A DNA stretch of 64,000 nt from Rhodanobacteraceae bacterium. GTDB lineage: Bacteria > Pseudomonadota > Gammaproteobacteria > Xanthomonadales > Rhodanobacteraceae. Within the stretch, counting starts at the first letter, position 1, and each line of letters opens with the position of its first letter. Positions 19,059 through 30,462 of the stretch are shown one piece after another. The stretch spans positions 1 through 64,000 of the forward strand of contig JAACZU010000004.1 of assembly GCA_009996615.1 (NCBI GenBank), read 5' to 3'. The position numbers and the translations under genes are program-made. The notes beneath the pieces were generated by a model. The model did not search any database and was not told where the DNA came from. It saw only the letters and a program-made list of their open reading frames with translations.

Positions 19059-20495
19059 ATGGCCATCACGCAACCCGACAAGGCGACCACGCTGCGCCTG
19101 CTTGCCGAGCAGGCGTTCAGCCGCGCCGCCGGCGCGCCGCTGGTCGAGGGCAATGCGGTCGAGCTGCTGATCGACGCGCCGGCGAACTACGCGGCATGGC
19201 TGTCGGCGATCCGCGGCGCGCGCGACACGATCCTGTTCGAGAACTACATCTTCCGCGACGACGCCACCGGCCGCGCGTTCCGCGATGCGCTGGCCGAGCG
19301 CGCGGCGGCCGGCGTGCGCGTGTACGTGCTGCGCGACTGGCTCGGCTGCCTCGGCCAGTCGCGCAACCGCTTCTGGCAGCCGCTGCGCGCGGCCAGCGGC
19401 GAGGTGCGCGCCTACAATCCGCCGCGCTTCGGCAGCCCGCTCGGCTGGCTGTCGCGCGACCACCGCAAGCTGCTGGTCGTCGATGCCGAGGTCGGCTTCG
19501 TCGGCGGGCTGTGCGTCAGCGGGCGCTGGCTCGGCAACCCGGGCAAGAACGTGTCGCCGTGGCGCGACACCGCGGTGGCGGTGCGCGGGCCGGCGCTGCA
19601 GGACCTCGCACTCGCCTTCAACGACGTCTGGAGCCAGCTCGGACCGGCGCTGCCGGGTGAAGTCCTCGCGGCTGCCGGATGCGGCGCGCAGCGCGGCCAG
19701 ACCGCGCTGCGCGTGGTCGCCACGCTGCCGAACACGGCCGGCCTGTACCGCCTCGACCAGCTCATCGCCGGCATGGCGCGCACCAACCTGTGGCTGAGCG
19801 ACGCCTACTTCGTCGGCGTCACGCCGTACGTGCAGGCGCTGGTCGCGGCCGCGCGCGACGGCGTCGACGTGCGCCTGCTGGTGCCCGGCACCAGCGACGT
19901 GCCGGCGGTCGGCGCACTCTCGCGCACCGGCTACCGGCCGCTGCTCGAGGCCGGCATCCGCGTGTTCGAGTGGAACGGCTCGATGATGCACGCCAAGACC
20001 GCCGTCGCCGACGGCCGCTGGGCGCGCGTCGGCTCCAGCAACCTCAATGTCGCCAGCTGGGTCGGCAACTGCGAGATCGACCTCGCGATCGAGGACGAGG
20101 CGTTCGCGCGCGGCATGGAAGAGCAGTACGAGCGCGACCTGCAGAACGCGACCGAGATCGTGCTGAAGATGCCGCGCCGGTCGCGCCACAGGGGCGCGTT
20201 CCACCGGCCGCGCCTGCAGGGCGGCAGCTCCGGCCGCGCCGCCGCCGGCGCGTTGCGCCTGGCCAACTCGATCGGTGCGGCGATCACCGACCGCCGCGTG
20301 CTCGGCCCGGCCGAATCCGGCCCGCTGCTGGTCGCCGGCATCGCGCTGCTGGTCGCCGCGCTGCTCGCCTTCGCCTGGCCGCAGGCGATCGCCTGGCCGC
20401 TCGGCGCACTGGCGGCGTGGATCGCGATCGGGCTGGTCGCGCGTTCCGCCGCCACGCGCCGCAGCGCGCCGCCACGGCGCGAACGGGACCGCTGA
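19059..20495 (+). CDS. Phospholipase D-like protein, cardiolipin synthase type
   Basis: The 478-residue protein has the two HKD motifs of the phospholipase D superfamily: HRKLLVVD (His135) and HAKTAVAD (His311), each followed by G(L/S)xN-type segments such as GSSNLNVASW. The layout fits bacterial cardiolipin synthases that transfer phosphatidyl groups. Unlike the standard enzyme, which has N-terminal membrane helices, this one has two hydrophobic helices near the C-terminus (about residues 425-468). The start at 19059 is chosen from the -10 element just upstream and the family-like N-terminus; a weaker in-frame ATG lies at 18978. It is divergent from the epimerase gene. Substrate assignment is by family only. 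Confidence 0.82.
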   Translation: MAITQPDKATTLRLLAEQAFSRAAGAPLVEGNAVELLIDAPANYAAWLSAIRGARDTILFENYIFRDDATGRAFRDALAERAAAGVRVYVLRDWLGCLGQSRNRFWQPLRAASGEVRAYNPPRFGSPLGWLSRDHRKLLVVDAEVGFVGGLCVSGRWLGNPGKNVSPWRDTAVAVRGPALQDLALAFNDVWSQLGPALPGEVLAAAGCGAQRGQTALRVVATLPNTAGLYRLDQLIAGMARTNLWLSDAYFVGVTPYVQALVAAARDGVDVRLLVPGTSDVPAVGALSRTGYRPLLEAGIRVFEWNGSMMHAKTAVADGRWARVGSSNLNVASWVGNCEIDLAIEDEAFARGMEEQYERDLQNATEIVLKMPRRSRHRGAFHRPRLQGGSSGRAAAGALRLANSIGAAITDRRVLGPAESGPLLVAGIALLVAALLAFAWPQAIAWPLGALAAWIAIGLVARSAATRRSAPPRRERDR

Positions 20496-20586
20496 TCGGC
20501 TTGCCGCTGCCGCGGTGATGCCGCAGACTGCGGGCGCCCGCGCCAGCGGGGTCATGCCATCGCGCCATCCGCGCGCCCCGTCGAAG

Positions 20587-21942
20587 ATGCCCGATCCCAC
20601 CGACAATCCGATCGCCGCGCGCGAGGTCTACACGCCGTCCGCGCTGACGCGGTTCGTGCGCGACCTGCTCGAGGACACGCTGCCGCTGGTGTGGATCGAG
20701 GGCGAGATCTCCAATTTCGCGCGGCCGGCGTCCGGGCACCTGTATTTCACCCTCAAGGACGGCGGCGCGCAGGTGCGCTGCGCGATGTTCCGGCCACGCA
20801 GCACCTGGCTGCGCTTCCGCCCCGCCGACGGCATGCACGTGCTGGCGCGCGTGCGGGTCAGCCTGTACGAGCCGCGCGGCGAGTTCCAGCTGATCGTCGA
20901 GCACCTGGAGGAAGCCGGCGAAGGTGCGCTGCAGCGCGCGTTCGAGCAGCTCAAGGCCCGGCTCGCCGCCGAAGGCCTGTTCGATGCCGCCACCAAGCGG
21001 CCGCTGCCGCAGCTGCCGCGCCGCATCGGCGTGGTCACCTCGCCCAGCGGCGCGGCGATCCGCGACGTGCTCAGCGTGCTGGCGCGGCGCTTTCCGCTCG
21101 CCGAGGTCGAGATCCTGCCGGTGCCGGTGCAGGGCAAGGAGGCGCCGCCGGCGATCGTCGCCGCGCTGGCCGCGGCCTCGGCCGCGCGCCGCCACGACGT
21201 GCTGCTGCTGACACGCGGCGGCGGCTCGCTCGAGGATCTGTGGGCATTCAACGACGAGGCGGTCGCGCGCGCGATCCGCGCCAGCGCGATCCCGGTCGTG
21301 AGCGCGGTCGGCCACGAGATCGACTTCACGATCGCCGACTTCGCCGCCGACCTGCGCGCGCCGACGCCGTCGGCCGCGGCCGAGCTGCTGGTGCCGGACG
21401 CCGGCGAACTCGCGCGCACGCTGGCGCGGCTTCGGCAGCGGCTCGAGCACTGGCTGACGCGCCGCCTCGACACGCATGCGCAACGCCTCGACCACCTGCT
21501 TGCGCGGCTCAACGCGCAGCGTCCGCAGGCGCGCCTCGCGCGTGCGGACGAGCGCCTGCACGCGTTGCAGCGCCGCCTCGTCGACGGCCTGCAGCGCCGG
21601 ATCGACCGGCGCGACGCGCGCCTGACGCAACTGCGCGCGCACCTGCGCGCACAGCACCCGGCCACCGTGCTCGCGCGCGGCGAGGACCAGTCCCGCGCCC
21701 TGCTCGAACGCCTGCGCGTCGCGCTCGCGCACGGCCTCGAACGGCGCAGCGCGCGCCTGGGCGAACTCGGCCGCACGCTGCACGCGGTCAGCCCGCTGGC
21801 CACGCTCGAGCGCGGCTACGCGATCCTGCTCGAGCGCGACTCCGGCCGCGTGGTGCGCTCGGTCGCGCAGGCCGCCCCGGGCCGTTCGCTGCGCGCGCGC
21901 GTCGCCGATGGCGAGTTCGGCGTGCGCGTCGAGGAGACTTGA
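20587..21942 (+). CDS. xseA: Exodeoxyribonuclease VII large subunit
   Basis: XseA is the catalytic subunit of ExoVII, a single-strand exonuclease used in DNA repair. The 451-residue product has the N-terminal OB fold (WIEGEISNFARPASGHLYFT, about residues 36-55). The catalytic core contains RRIGVVTSPSGAAIRDVL, LLTRGGGSLEDLWAFNDE and VSAVGHEIDFTIADF. A long Arg-rich coiled coil runs from about 275 to 400, and the C-terminal segment contains LERGYAIL. I start at ATG 20587 (MPDPTDNPIAAREVYTPSAL), where family similarity begins. The small subunit gene xseB is not adjacent. Confidence 0.96.
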   Translation: MPDPTDNPIAAREVYTPSALTRFVRDLLEDTLPLVWIEGEISNFARPASGHLYFTLKDGGAQVRCAMFRPRSTWLRFRPADGMHVLARVRVSLYEPRGEFQLIVEHLEEAGEGALQRAFEQLKARLAAEGLFDAATKRPLPQLPRRIGVVTSPSGAAIRDVLSVLARRFPLAEVEILPVPVQGKEAPPAIVAALAAASAARRHDVLLLTRGGGSLEDLWAFNDEAVARAIRASAIPVVSAVGHEIDFTIADFAADLRAPTPSAAAELLVPDAGELARTLARLRQRLEHWLTRRLDTHAQRLDHLLARLNAQRPQARLARADERLHALQRRLVDGLQRRIDRRDARLTQLRAHLRAQHPATVLARGEDQSRALLERLRVALAHGLERRSARLGELGRTLHAVSPLATLERGYAILLERDSGRVVRSVAQAAPGRSLRARVADGEFGVRVEET

Positions 21943-22020
21943 ACCCGCCGCGCCGGCAGGAGCGAGCGCCTTGAAAGCGAAGCCCGGGCATGGCCCGCTC
22001 CTGCATGCGCCCGCGATCGA

Positions 22021-24708
<2,688 letters not shown>

Positions 24709-24795
24709 GGCGTTCCCCCCGTCACGGCGGCGCGATGCTAACCCGGCGCGCGCGGGCGCGACACGGGGGGCCGAATCCGCTGGAGTCCCGTCAAA

Positions 24796-24866
24796 AGCAT
24801 CGCGGCTTCCGCTGCTCCGACCCGAAGACGTGCATCGCTCTGTGGGAGCGCCGGCAGGCGCGATGC
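24796..24866. repeat. Inverted pair of REP-like repeats (family E)
   Basis: Two elements of the family seen in the 118 bp array face each other at 24796-24820 and 24841-24866. They occupy the gap between the beta-helix gene and the kinase gene. Confidence 0.8.
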
Positions 24867-24889
24867 GGCCGGCCGCGCCCCGCGCCGCA

Positions 24890-26008
24890 TCAGTCGTCCA
24901 TGCCGGAGTAGAAGATCAGGTCGCCCGGGATCGCCTCGTAGGCGCCGAGGTCGATCGCGCTGCCGGCGACGCGCGGGCGGCCGTCGAGGTCGACGTCCGG
25001 AAGCGCGCCGGGCTGCTCCGCACTGCCGGCATCGAGCGCCGGCGAGTCGGGCCCAAGCCGGAAGTTGCCGCCGTTCGGGCTGAGGAAGCGCGGATCGACG
25101 TCGAGATTGGTCGTGGTCGGCGCGATCGCCCCCTTGATCGCCCCGGCCAGCGTGTAGGTGATCGCCGGCGGCTGCGGCGCGTTGGATACGTCGATGTCGA
25201 GGTAGGCGCCGGGCGTGCCGTTGTGCCACGCGATGTCGTTCATCACGACGAAGTCGAGGCCGGACACGCCGGAAAACGTCTGCAGCGTGATCGCAGCGGT
25301 GCCGATGCCGACTGGATTGGCGGCGATCGTGCTGTCGGTCAGCACGATGCGGCCGCCGTTGCCGGTGGTCAGCACCGAGGCGAGGCCGAAGCCCTGGTTG
25401 TAGTTGCGCGCGAGCAGGCTGTTCTCGAGCGCGACCTCGGCGCCGCTGGTCGACGCGCCGACGCCCCACAGGCGCAACGTGTAGGTCGGGTTGCCGCTGC
25501 CGGCGCGGGTGTCGTTGTCGACGATGCGGCAATGGCTGACCCGCAACCGATGCCCCGATGCAGGCTGCGAGCCGTCGTGGACCACATCGATGCCGTCCGG
25601 CAGGCGCGTGAACGTGAGCCCCTCGAACAGCACGTCGCCGGCTACGTTGGACAACCGCAGCCTGGCGGTCATCTCGTTGCGGCCGTCGATCACGGTATTG
25701 CGCGGATCGAGCTCCCGCGCGGCGCAGCCGGAGGTGTAGCCGCCGAGCAGCAGCAGCGACGCCGGCGACGAGGCCTGGAACGCGCCCAGGGTCGCACCGG
25801 CGGCGCCGTCGACCGCGTAGGTGCCCTGCACCATGCGGATCGTGACCTGCGCATCTGGCGCGCTCGTCCATGCGACCAGGGCGGCGCGCAAGCCCGCCAT
25901 GTCATCGACGCAGAAATCCCGGTCGGCGCGGGCGATCGCAGGGCATGCGAGCGAGCCCGCGAGCAGGGCCATGGTCATGCGTGCGGGCAGCATGCGAAGT
26001 GTCTCCAT
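24890..26008 (-). CDS. Secreted beta-helix protein, choice-of-anchor Q type (paralogue of the upstream gene)
   Basis: The 372-residue product begins with a signal peptide (MTMALLAGSLACPAIARA after a short leader). Mature-chain landmarks are FCVDDMAGLRAALVAW, MVQGTYAVDG and LLGGYTSGCAARELDPRNTV, all with counterparts in the next gene upstream. The body is a right-handed parallel beta-helix with Asn/Asp-rich turns. Near the C-terminus DLDGRPRVAGSAIDLGAYE matches the choice-of-anchor Q pattern. The last residues, DLIFYSGMDD, look like a diverged form of the IFKNGFE end. The start lies 3 bp after the preceding stop, so translation is probably coupled. There is no catalytic motif; an adhesive or matrix function is inferred. 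Confidence 0.85.
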   Translation of the reverse strand: METLRMLPARMTMALLAGSLACPAIARADRDFCVDDMAGLRAALVAWTSAPDAQVTIRMVQGTYAVDGAAGATLGAFQASSPASLLLLGGYTSGCAARELDPRNTVIDGRNEMTARLRLSNVAGDVLFEGLTFTRLPDGIDVVHDGSQPASGHRLRVSHCRIVDNDTRAGSGNPTYTLRLWGVGASTSGAEVALENSLLARNYNQGFGLASVLTTGNGGRIVLTDSTIAANPVGIGTAAITLQTFSGVSGLDFVVMNDIAWHNGTPGAYLDIDVSNAPQPPAITYTLAGAIKGAIAPTTTNLDVDPRFLSPNGGNFRLGPDSPALDAGSAEQPGALPDVDLDGRPRVAGSAIDLGAYEAIPGDLIFYSGMDD

Positions 26009-26011
26009 GGC

Positions 26012-28507
26012 TCACTCGAAGCCGTTCTTGAAGATGCGGTCGCTCAGCGTCTCGGCGACGCAGTTGCCGATCTCGGAGGTGTTGCCGGCCGGATCGGTCA
26101 CGGTCGCGCTGATCGCGCCGACGGGAAGCGTCCACCCGAACGCGACGGAGGTCGTGAACGACACCGAGCCGAGCGCGCCGGTCGTCAGGTTGGTCTTCAT
26201 CAGCGGGAAGCGCGCGTAGCCACGACCGTTCGGCAGGCAGGCGGCGCCCCAGTACAGGTCGAGGCGGAAGGTCGTGTCCGGCGTGCTGGTCAGCGTGCCG
26301 GTCACGGTCTCGGTCGCGCTGGCCACGTCGCGCACCGCGCTCGCCAGCACCGGATGGTTCTGCAGGTTGTTGGGACCGGTCGCCGGATTCGCCGGCTGGT
26401 TCGCGCTCGGGCCGGCCTGCGCGAGGTCGATGTCCAGGCCCACGTTGCCCTGGAACGCATTGTCGAGCACGCGATTGCCGGCGCCGCCGCTGGCCGATAT
26501 CCACACGCCGGGACCGCCGTTGTTGTAGATGAAATTGCCGCCCCAGGTCGCGCCCACCGGCGCGCCGATCGTGTTGTTCTTCGCCCCGAACGTGACCAGC
26601 ACGCCGCCGCTGCCATTGCCGGCCGCACCGCCGTTGAGGTCGAGGCCGATCGTGTTGTACTGGACGAGATTTCCGCTCGAACCACTTCCCGCCAGGATCA
26701 CGCCATGCGAGGCGTTGTTGCCGATTGCGTTGTACTGGACGACGTTGCCGGGCGAGTTGTACACGTAGATGCCGCTCGCGTTGCCGCCGCTGCCGGTGCC
26801 GTCGGCCTGGAATCCGATGACGTTGTTGGCCACCGTCGAGCCGCCGCCCGCGTTGTCGAGGTAGATGCCGGCGCCGGAGGCGACCGCGATCAGGTTCAAC
26901 GCCGACGGGTCGTCGTAGCCGCCGATGAACGCGCCGCCCGAGTTGCCGGTCACGCGGATCGCGTTGTTGTTCGCTGGCGTGAGCGGGACCGGTCCGAACA
27001 GGTTGCCGGCGATGCGGTGGTTGCGGCCGCCCTCGAGCTTGATCGCCGCGTCGGTGAAGCCGGCGAAGCCGAGGCCGCGCACGACCAGCCGCGCCGAACT
27101 CGGCGCGCTCGCCGGCACATGCAGTGCCCACGGCGTGCTCGCATTGCCGGCGCCGTTGACGAAGAAGCACAGGTTCGCATTGAACTGGCCGTACTGGTCG
27201 TTCGGGGTCCAGCCGGACTGGGTGGTGCCGTCGATCGTGACGTCGCCGGTGATGTCGAGCATCGGCGCGGCCAGCGACAGCATGCGCGGACAGCCGCCCG
27301 GCACGTTGAAGATGATCCGGAACGGCACGCTCGCCGCATTGCCGGCCTTGATCGCGGCGCGCAGCGAGCCGGCCAGCGGCGAGGTGTTATTGCCGTTGTC
27401 GGAGGTCGTCGTCACCACTGCCGTGGTCGTGTCGTCGATCGACGACTCGTAGGCACCGAGGTCGATGCGGCTGCCGACGATGCGCGCGGCGCCGTCGAGA
27501 TCGCGCGCCGGGAAACCCATCAATTGGATGAGGGCGCCGCTGTTGATGGCGGGCGAATTGGAGGCAAGCCGGAAGTTCTCGTTCGCCGCGTCGACGAAGC
27601 GTGGGTCGACGTGCAGGTCGCCGGGATTCTGCGGGAAATTGCTGTTGGCGGAGTTGTAGAGATTGAAGCTCGCCATCAAGGGATAGACGTACTGCGTGCT
27701 GCCGGTGAACACGATGTCCCAGCTCTGGTTGTTCCAGAGGATGTTGTCGGTGACCTCGCTGATCCGGCCACTGCTGCCGGTGACGAGCGTCCCCAGCCGC
27801 ATGGCCGGCCCGCCGGTCGTGCGCACGATCGTGTTGTTGGTCGCGGTGACCGTGCCATCGATGCGGGCATCCAGGGTGACCGTGAACGCGCCGAGGTCTA
27901 TCCCGCTGGCCTCCTGCGCGAGCGTGCTGTCCGAGACGAGGTTGTTGACGAAGCGCATTTGTGCGCCGGACATCCGGACAACGTTCTGGCCGGAGTTGTG
28001 CGTGAAGCGGCATTGCCGGACCTCGAAGACCTGGCTGTCGCTGGGGTGGATGTCGTTGGTGATCAGCAGGACTTCGCTCTCCCCCCACGCCTGGTTGGAC
28101 TTGCCTTTGAACCGCGTGAAGGTGACGCCTTCGATCAGTGCGTTGCTGTCGCCGCGCATCAGGAAACCCATGCCGGAAGCGGCCGTTCCGAGACCGTCGA
28201 GCACGGTATTGGCGGGATTCACCACGCGACTCGAGCAGCCCGTCGTGTAACCCCCGAGCAGGCGCAGGCTGGCCACGTCGTCGGCATTGGCTCCGTACAG
28301 GCGGGCGAGCTGGTTGCCGACCGCGTAGGTGCCCTGCACCAGTTTGATCGTGAACGTGGAGCCGACGGGCTGGAGTTCGAACGAGGTGAGCGCGCCCTTC
28401 AACCCGGCCACGTCCTTGACGCAAACCTCGGCCGCACGTGCAGGCATGCCGAGGAACAGAACGAAAGACAGTAGCCCGGACAGGGCAACGAGGCGACGAG
28501 GAAACAC
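26012..28507 (-). CDS. Secreted right-handed beta-helix protein ending in IFKNGFE
   Basis: The 831-residue product starts at GTG 28507 with GGAG 9 nt upstream. It has a signal peptide (MFPRRLVALSGLLSFVLFLG to ARA), then VCVKDVAGLKGAL, VQGTYAVGNQLARL and LLGGYTTGCSSRVVNPANTV, shared with the 372-residue paralogue. DLDGAARIVGSRIDLGAYES marks the end of a first beta-helix unit at about residue 355. A second beta-helix with repeated NxIG, NVIG and YNTIG turns runs from about 390 to 700. A short Ig-like domain and the terminal DRIFKNGFE follow. It lies 116 bp after the ECF sigma gene and 3 bp before its paralogue. A surface-displayed or secreted role is inferred; no lyase active site was recognised. 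Confidence 0.87.
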   Translation of the reverse strand: MFPRRLVALSGLLSFVLFLGMPARAAEVCVKDVAGLKGALTSFELQPVGSTFTIKLVQGTYAVGNQLARLYGANADDVASLRLLGGYTTGCSSRVVNPANTVLDGLGTAASGMGFLMRGDSNALIEGVTFTRFKGKSNQAWGESEVLLITNDIHPSDSQVFEVRQCRFTHNSGQNVVRMSGAQMRFVNNLVSDSTLAQEASGIDLGAFTVTLDARIDGTVTATNNTIVRTTGGPAMRLGTLVTGSSGRISEVTDNILWNNQSWDIVFTGSTQYVYPLMASFNLYNSANSNFPQNPGDLHVDPRFVDAANENFRLASNSPAINSGALIQLMGFPARDLDGAARIVGSRIDLGAYESSIDDTTTAVVTTTSDNGNNTSPLAGSLRAAIKAGNAASVPFRIIFNVPGGCPRMLSLAAPMLDITGDVTIDGTTQSGWTPNDQYGQFNANLCFFVNGAGNASTPWALHVPASAPSSARLVVRGLGFAGFTDAAIKLEGGRNHRIAGNLFGPVPLTPANNNAIRVTGNSGGAFIGGYDDPSALNLIAVASGAGIYLDNAGGGSTVANNVIGFQADGTGSGGNASGIYVYNSPGNVVQYNAIGNNASHGVILAGSGSSGNLVQYNTIGLDLNGGAAGNGSGGVLVTFGAKNNTIGAPVGATWGGNFIYNNGGPGVWISASGGAGNRVLDNAFQGNVGLDIDLAQAGPSANQPANPATGPNNLQNHPVLASAVRDVASATETVTGTLTSTPDTTFRLDLYWGAACLPNGRGYARFPLMKTNLTTGALGSVSFTTSVAFGWTLPVGAISATVTDPAGNTSEIGNCVAETLSDRIFKNGFE

Positions 28508-28623
28508 GGCGTTCTCCGCAAGGGTCCTGACTGACCTTACGAATCGCGCAGCGAGCTACTGACAGGTCTCCGCAACGGGTTCGGACGGCGCGCCCCGCGG
28601 CGGCGTCACGAAGCCAGAGACCG

Positions 28624-29196
28624 CTACCCCGCCTCGGCGATGAACCGCAGCAGGAACATCCGCGCCGTGCGCCAGTCGCGGAACACGGTGCGCTCGCTGA
28701 CGCCGCGCAGCTCGGCGATGTCCGCGGTGCCGAGGCCGGCGAACACGTGCAGCTGGGCCAGCTCGGCCAGCGCCGGATCCACGCGCGCCAAGTCGGTCAT
28801 GACGCGGTCCAGCGCGAGGATGTCGAACGGCTCGTCCGCGGCGACGTCGGCGGCCGCGCGCAGCGTCAGGGCTTCACCGCCGTCGCCGCGCTTCTCGGCG
28901 CCCCGGTGGCGCGCGCGGTCGATCAGCAGCTGACGCATCGCGCGTGCGGCGAGGTTGAAGAAATGCAGGCGGCTCTCGACCGACAGCGCGCGCCCGTTCA
29001 GGCGCATCCAGGTCTCGTTGACCAGCTCGGTCGTGCACAGCGTCTGGCGCGGACCGACGCGCAACAGCAGGTGCGCCTGCTTGCGGAAGTCCTCGTACAG
29101 CAGCGCGAACAGGCGATCGGCCGCGCCGGCATGGCCACTGCGCACGCCTTCGAGCAGCGCGTCGATGTCTTGGGGGTCGTGCGTGGCGATCGCCAT
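28624..29196 (-). CDS. ECF-type sigma factor of the kinase-associated group
   Basis: The 190-residue protein has sigma region 2 (about 12-85: GAADRLFALLYEDFRKQA, TELVNETWMRLNG, FFNLAARAMRQLLIDRAR) and region 4 with a helix-turn-helix (about 130-185: LAELAQLHVFAGLGTADIAELRGVSERTVFRDW). This is the Sigma-70 ECF family whose members are often encoded with Ser/Thr kinases rather than anti-sigma factors. No anti-sigma gene lies here; a membrane kinase is encoded three genes downstream on the same strand. A -10-like TAGGCT ends 6 nt before the ATG, suggesting a leaderless transcript. The likely role is to direct transcription of the two beta-helix genes, by inference from position. Confidence 0.9.
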   Translation of the reverse strand: MAIATHDPQDIDALLEGVRSGHAGAADRLFALLYEDFRKQAHLLLRVGPRQTLCTTELVNETWMRLNGRALSVESRLHFFNLAARAMRQLLIDRARHRGAEKRGDGGEALTLRAAADVAADEPFDILALDRVMTDLARVDPALAELAQLHVFAGLGTADIAELRGVSERTVFRDWRTARMFLLRFIAEAG

Positions 29197-29202
29197 CGCA
29201 AG

Positions 29203-29208
29203 AGCCTA
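29203..29208 (-). promoter_or_regulatory. -10 element placed for a leaderless mRNA (ECF sigma gene)
   Basis: On the minus strand TAGGCT, in the context GCTAGGCTC, ends 6 nt before ATG 29196. No Shine-Dalgarno sits between them. The -35 is not obvious. Confidence 0.4.
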
Positions 29209-29292
29209 GCAGCCGCACCGGCGGGCCGCCATCGGCGGCGCGCAGGGTAGCGTGCCGGGTTACGCAGACCACCTGCCCGCTTGCGCAGCCGT

Positions 29293-29321
29293 TTGACGAT
29301 AGTAACGCGGATCGTTAGCAT
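29293..29321 (+). promoter_or_regulatory. higBA promoter with operator-like inverted repeat
   Basis: TTGACG (29293-29298), a 17 bp spacer and TAGCAT (29316-29321) form a good sigma70 promoter. A perfect inverted repeat, TAACG-N5-CGTTA (29303-29317), overlaps the spacer and the first two -10 bases, where HigA could bind and repress. The -10 ends 7 nt before GTG 29329. Confidence 0.65.
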
Positions 29322-29328
29322 CCGATAC

Positions 29329-29607
29329 GTGATCCGAACGTTCGCCGACAAGGACAGCAAGGCCCTGTTCGAGGGCAGGCGCATCCGGCGCTGGCAGGCG
29401 ATCGAGGCCGTCGCGATGCGCAAACTGGCGATGCTCAACCGGGCGGCGAAACTGGAAGACTTGCGCATCCCGCCTGCGAATCGACTGGAAGCGTTGAAAG
29501 GCGATCGCTCCGGCCAATACAGCATTCGCGTGAACGACCAGTTCCGCATCTGCTTCGCCTGGAAAGGCGGTGACGCCTACGACGTCGAAATCGTCGACTA
29601 CCACTGA
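29329..29607 (+). CDS. higB: HigB-type toxin (RelE/ParE superfamily)
   Basis: The 92-residue protein has the length and sequence of HigB ribosome-dependent mRNA endonucleases. The N-terminus reads (V)IRTFADKDSKALFEGRR. The core has LDRAA-like LNRAAKLEDLRIPPANRLEAL, and the C-terminal part has GQYSIRVNDQFRICFAW. I start at GTG 29329 because it matches the family start and follows the promoter by 7 nt. Toxin precedes antitoxin, the inverted gene order normal for hig loci. The antitoxin begins 10 bp downstream. The locus sits at the edge of a lower-GC stretch, which suggests acquisition. Confidence 0.93.
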   Translation: MIRTFADKDSKALFEGRRIRRWQAIEAVAMRKLAMLNRAAKLEDLRIPPANRLEALKGDRSGQYSIRVNDQFRICFAWKGGDAYDVEIVDYH

Positions 29608-29617
29608 GAAACCTGCC

Positions 29618-29920
29618 ATGCGCACAGTTCCCTACCCCACGCCCGGCGAAATCCTGCTCGAGGAATTCCTGAAGCCGATGCAGATCACGCAGTACCGGCT
29701 GGCCAAGGAAATCGGCGTATCACAGCGCCGCATCGGCGAGATCATCGCCGGCAAGCGCAGCGTGACGGCGGACACTGGCCTGCGCCTGTCGCGCTTCTTC
29801 GGTACCTCGGAAGGATTCTGGACCGGCCTGCAGGACGATCACGATCGCGCCGTCGCGAAGGATGTGCTGGGAAAGACGTTGGATGGCATCAGGCCGTGGA
29901 ATGACAGCCGGGCAGCCTGA
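29618..29920 (+). CDS. higA: HigA-type antitoxin, helix-turn-helix
   Basis: The 100-residue XRE-family protein neutralises HigB and represses its own promoter. MRTVPYPTPGEILLEEFLKP is the typical HigA opening. The helix-turn-helix spans ITQYRLAKEIGVSQRRIGEI (about residues 21-40), followed by SVTADTGLRLSRFFGTSEGFW. I start at ATG 29618 because the longer in-frame frame overlaps higB with no family similarity. The likely operator is the inverted repeat at 29303-29317. Confidence 0.94.
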   Translation: MRTVPYPTPGEILLEEFLKPMQITQYRLAKEIGVSQRRIGEIIAGKRSVTADTGLRLSRFFGTSEGFWTGLQDDHDRAVAKDVLGKTLDGIRPWNDSRAA

Positions 29921-29949
29921 ACCGGAATATCCAAACGAGGGTTATGATC

Positions 29950-30462
29950 ATGGAGTCTGCAAGCGACGTCTGGAAAGATATCCAACGCTCGCAATCCGGT
30001 GCGCGTGTAGGGACGATCGGACACGAAGAGTTCCGCGAGTTCTACTCCTTCGTGTACAGGCTTCGGGAGTCGATTCGGCAGAATACCTCTCTCGCCACGA
30101 TTCAACGCGCCTATCTTATCGGCCATCGCCAGTCGTCTCAGGCATTCACAATGACCGTATTCGAGCGTGACCGATGGACTGTGTGCCGACGTGCAAGTCA
30201 ACAAGAAGCAGCACGATGTTGGCCCACCGTCTCCTCGACTGAGACTGGCGCCAAGATTGAGTTATGGACTTCTAAAGCGATAGCGAGCGAGCTGGACCGT
30301 TTGTTGACAAGCGCCTGCCAAGGAATACAAAAGGTCTTAACCAACAATAAGACGAGCGAATATCGCAGGCACATCCAGGCAACACACTCGCGAGCAAGCC
30401 GATTCGAGGTCACATGCAGCGGATTCATTCCTGAGCAAGAACCGTCTCCAAGTAAAACCTCA
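29950..30462 (+). other. Lower-GC orphan reading frame, in frame with the aldehyde dehydrogenase
   Basis: An open frame of about 171 codons begins 29 bp after higA (ATG 29944 or 29950, with GAGGG 9 nt before the latter) and runs without a stop into the aldehyde dehydrogenase. The predicted piece starts MESASDVWKDIQRSQSG and is a mixed soluble sequence I do not recognise. From about 30200 to 30470 base composition drops to near 50% GC, unlike everything around it, and codon choice is not GC-rich at third positions. It may be a third gene of the hig island that lost its stop, or a remnant. It would give the dehydrogenase a foreign N-terminal extension. Confidence 0.5.
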
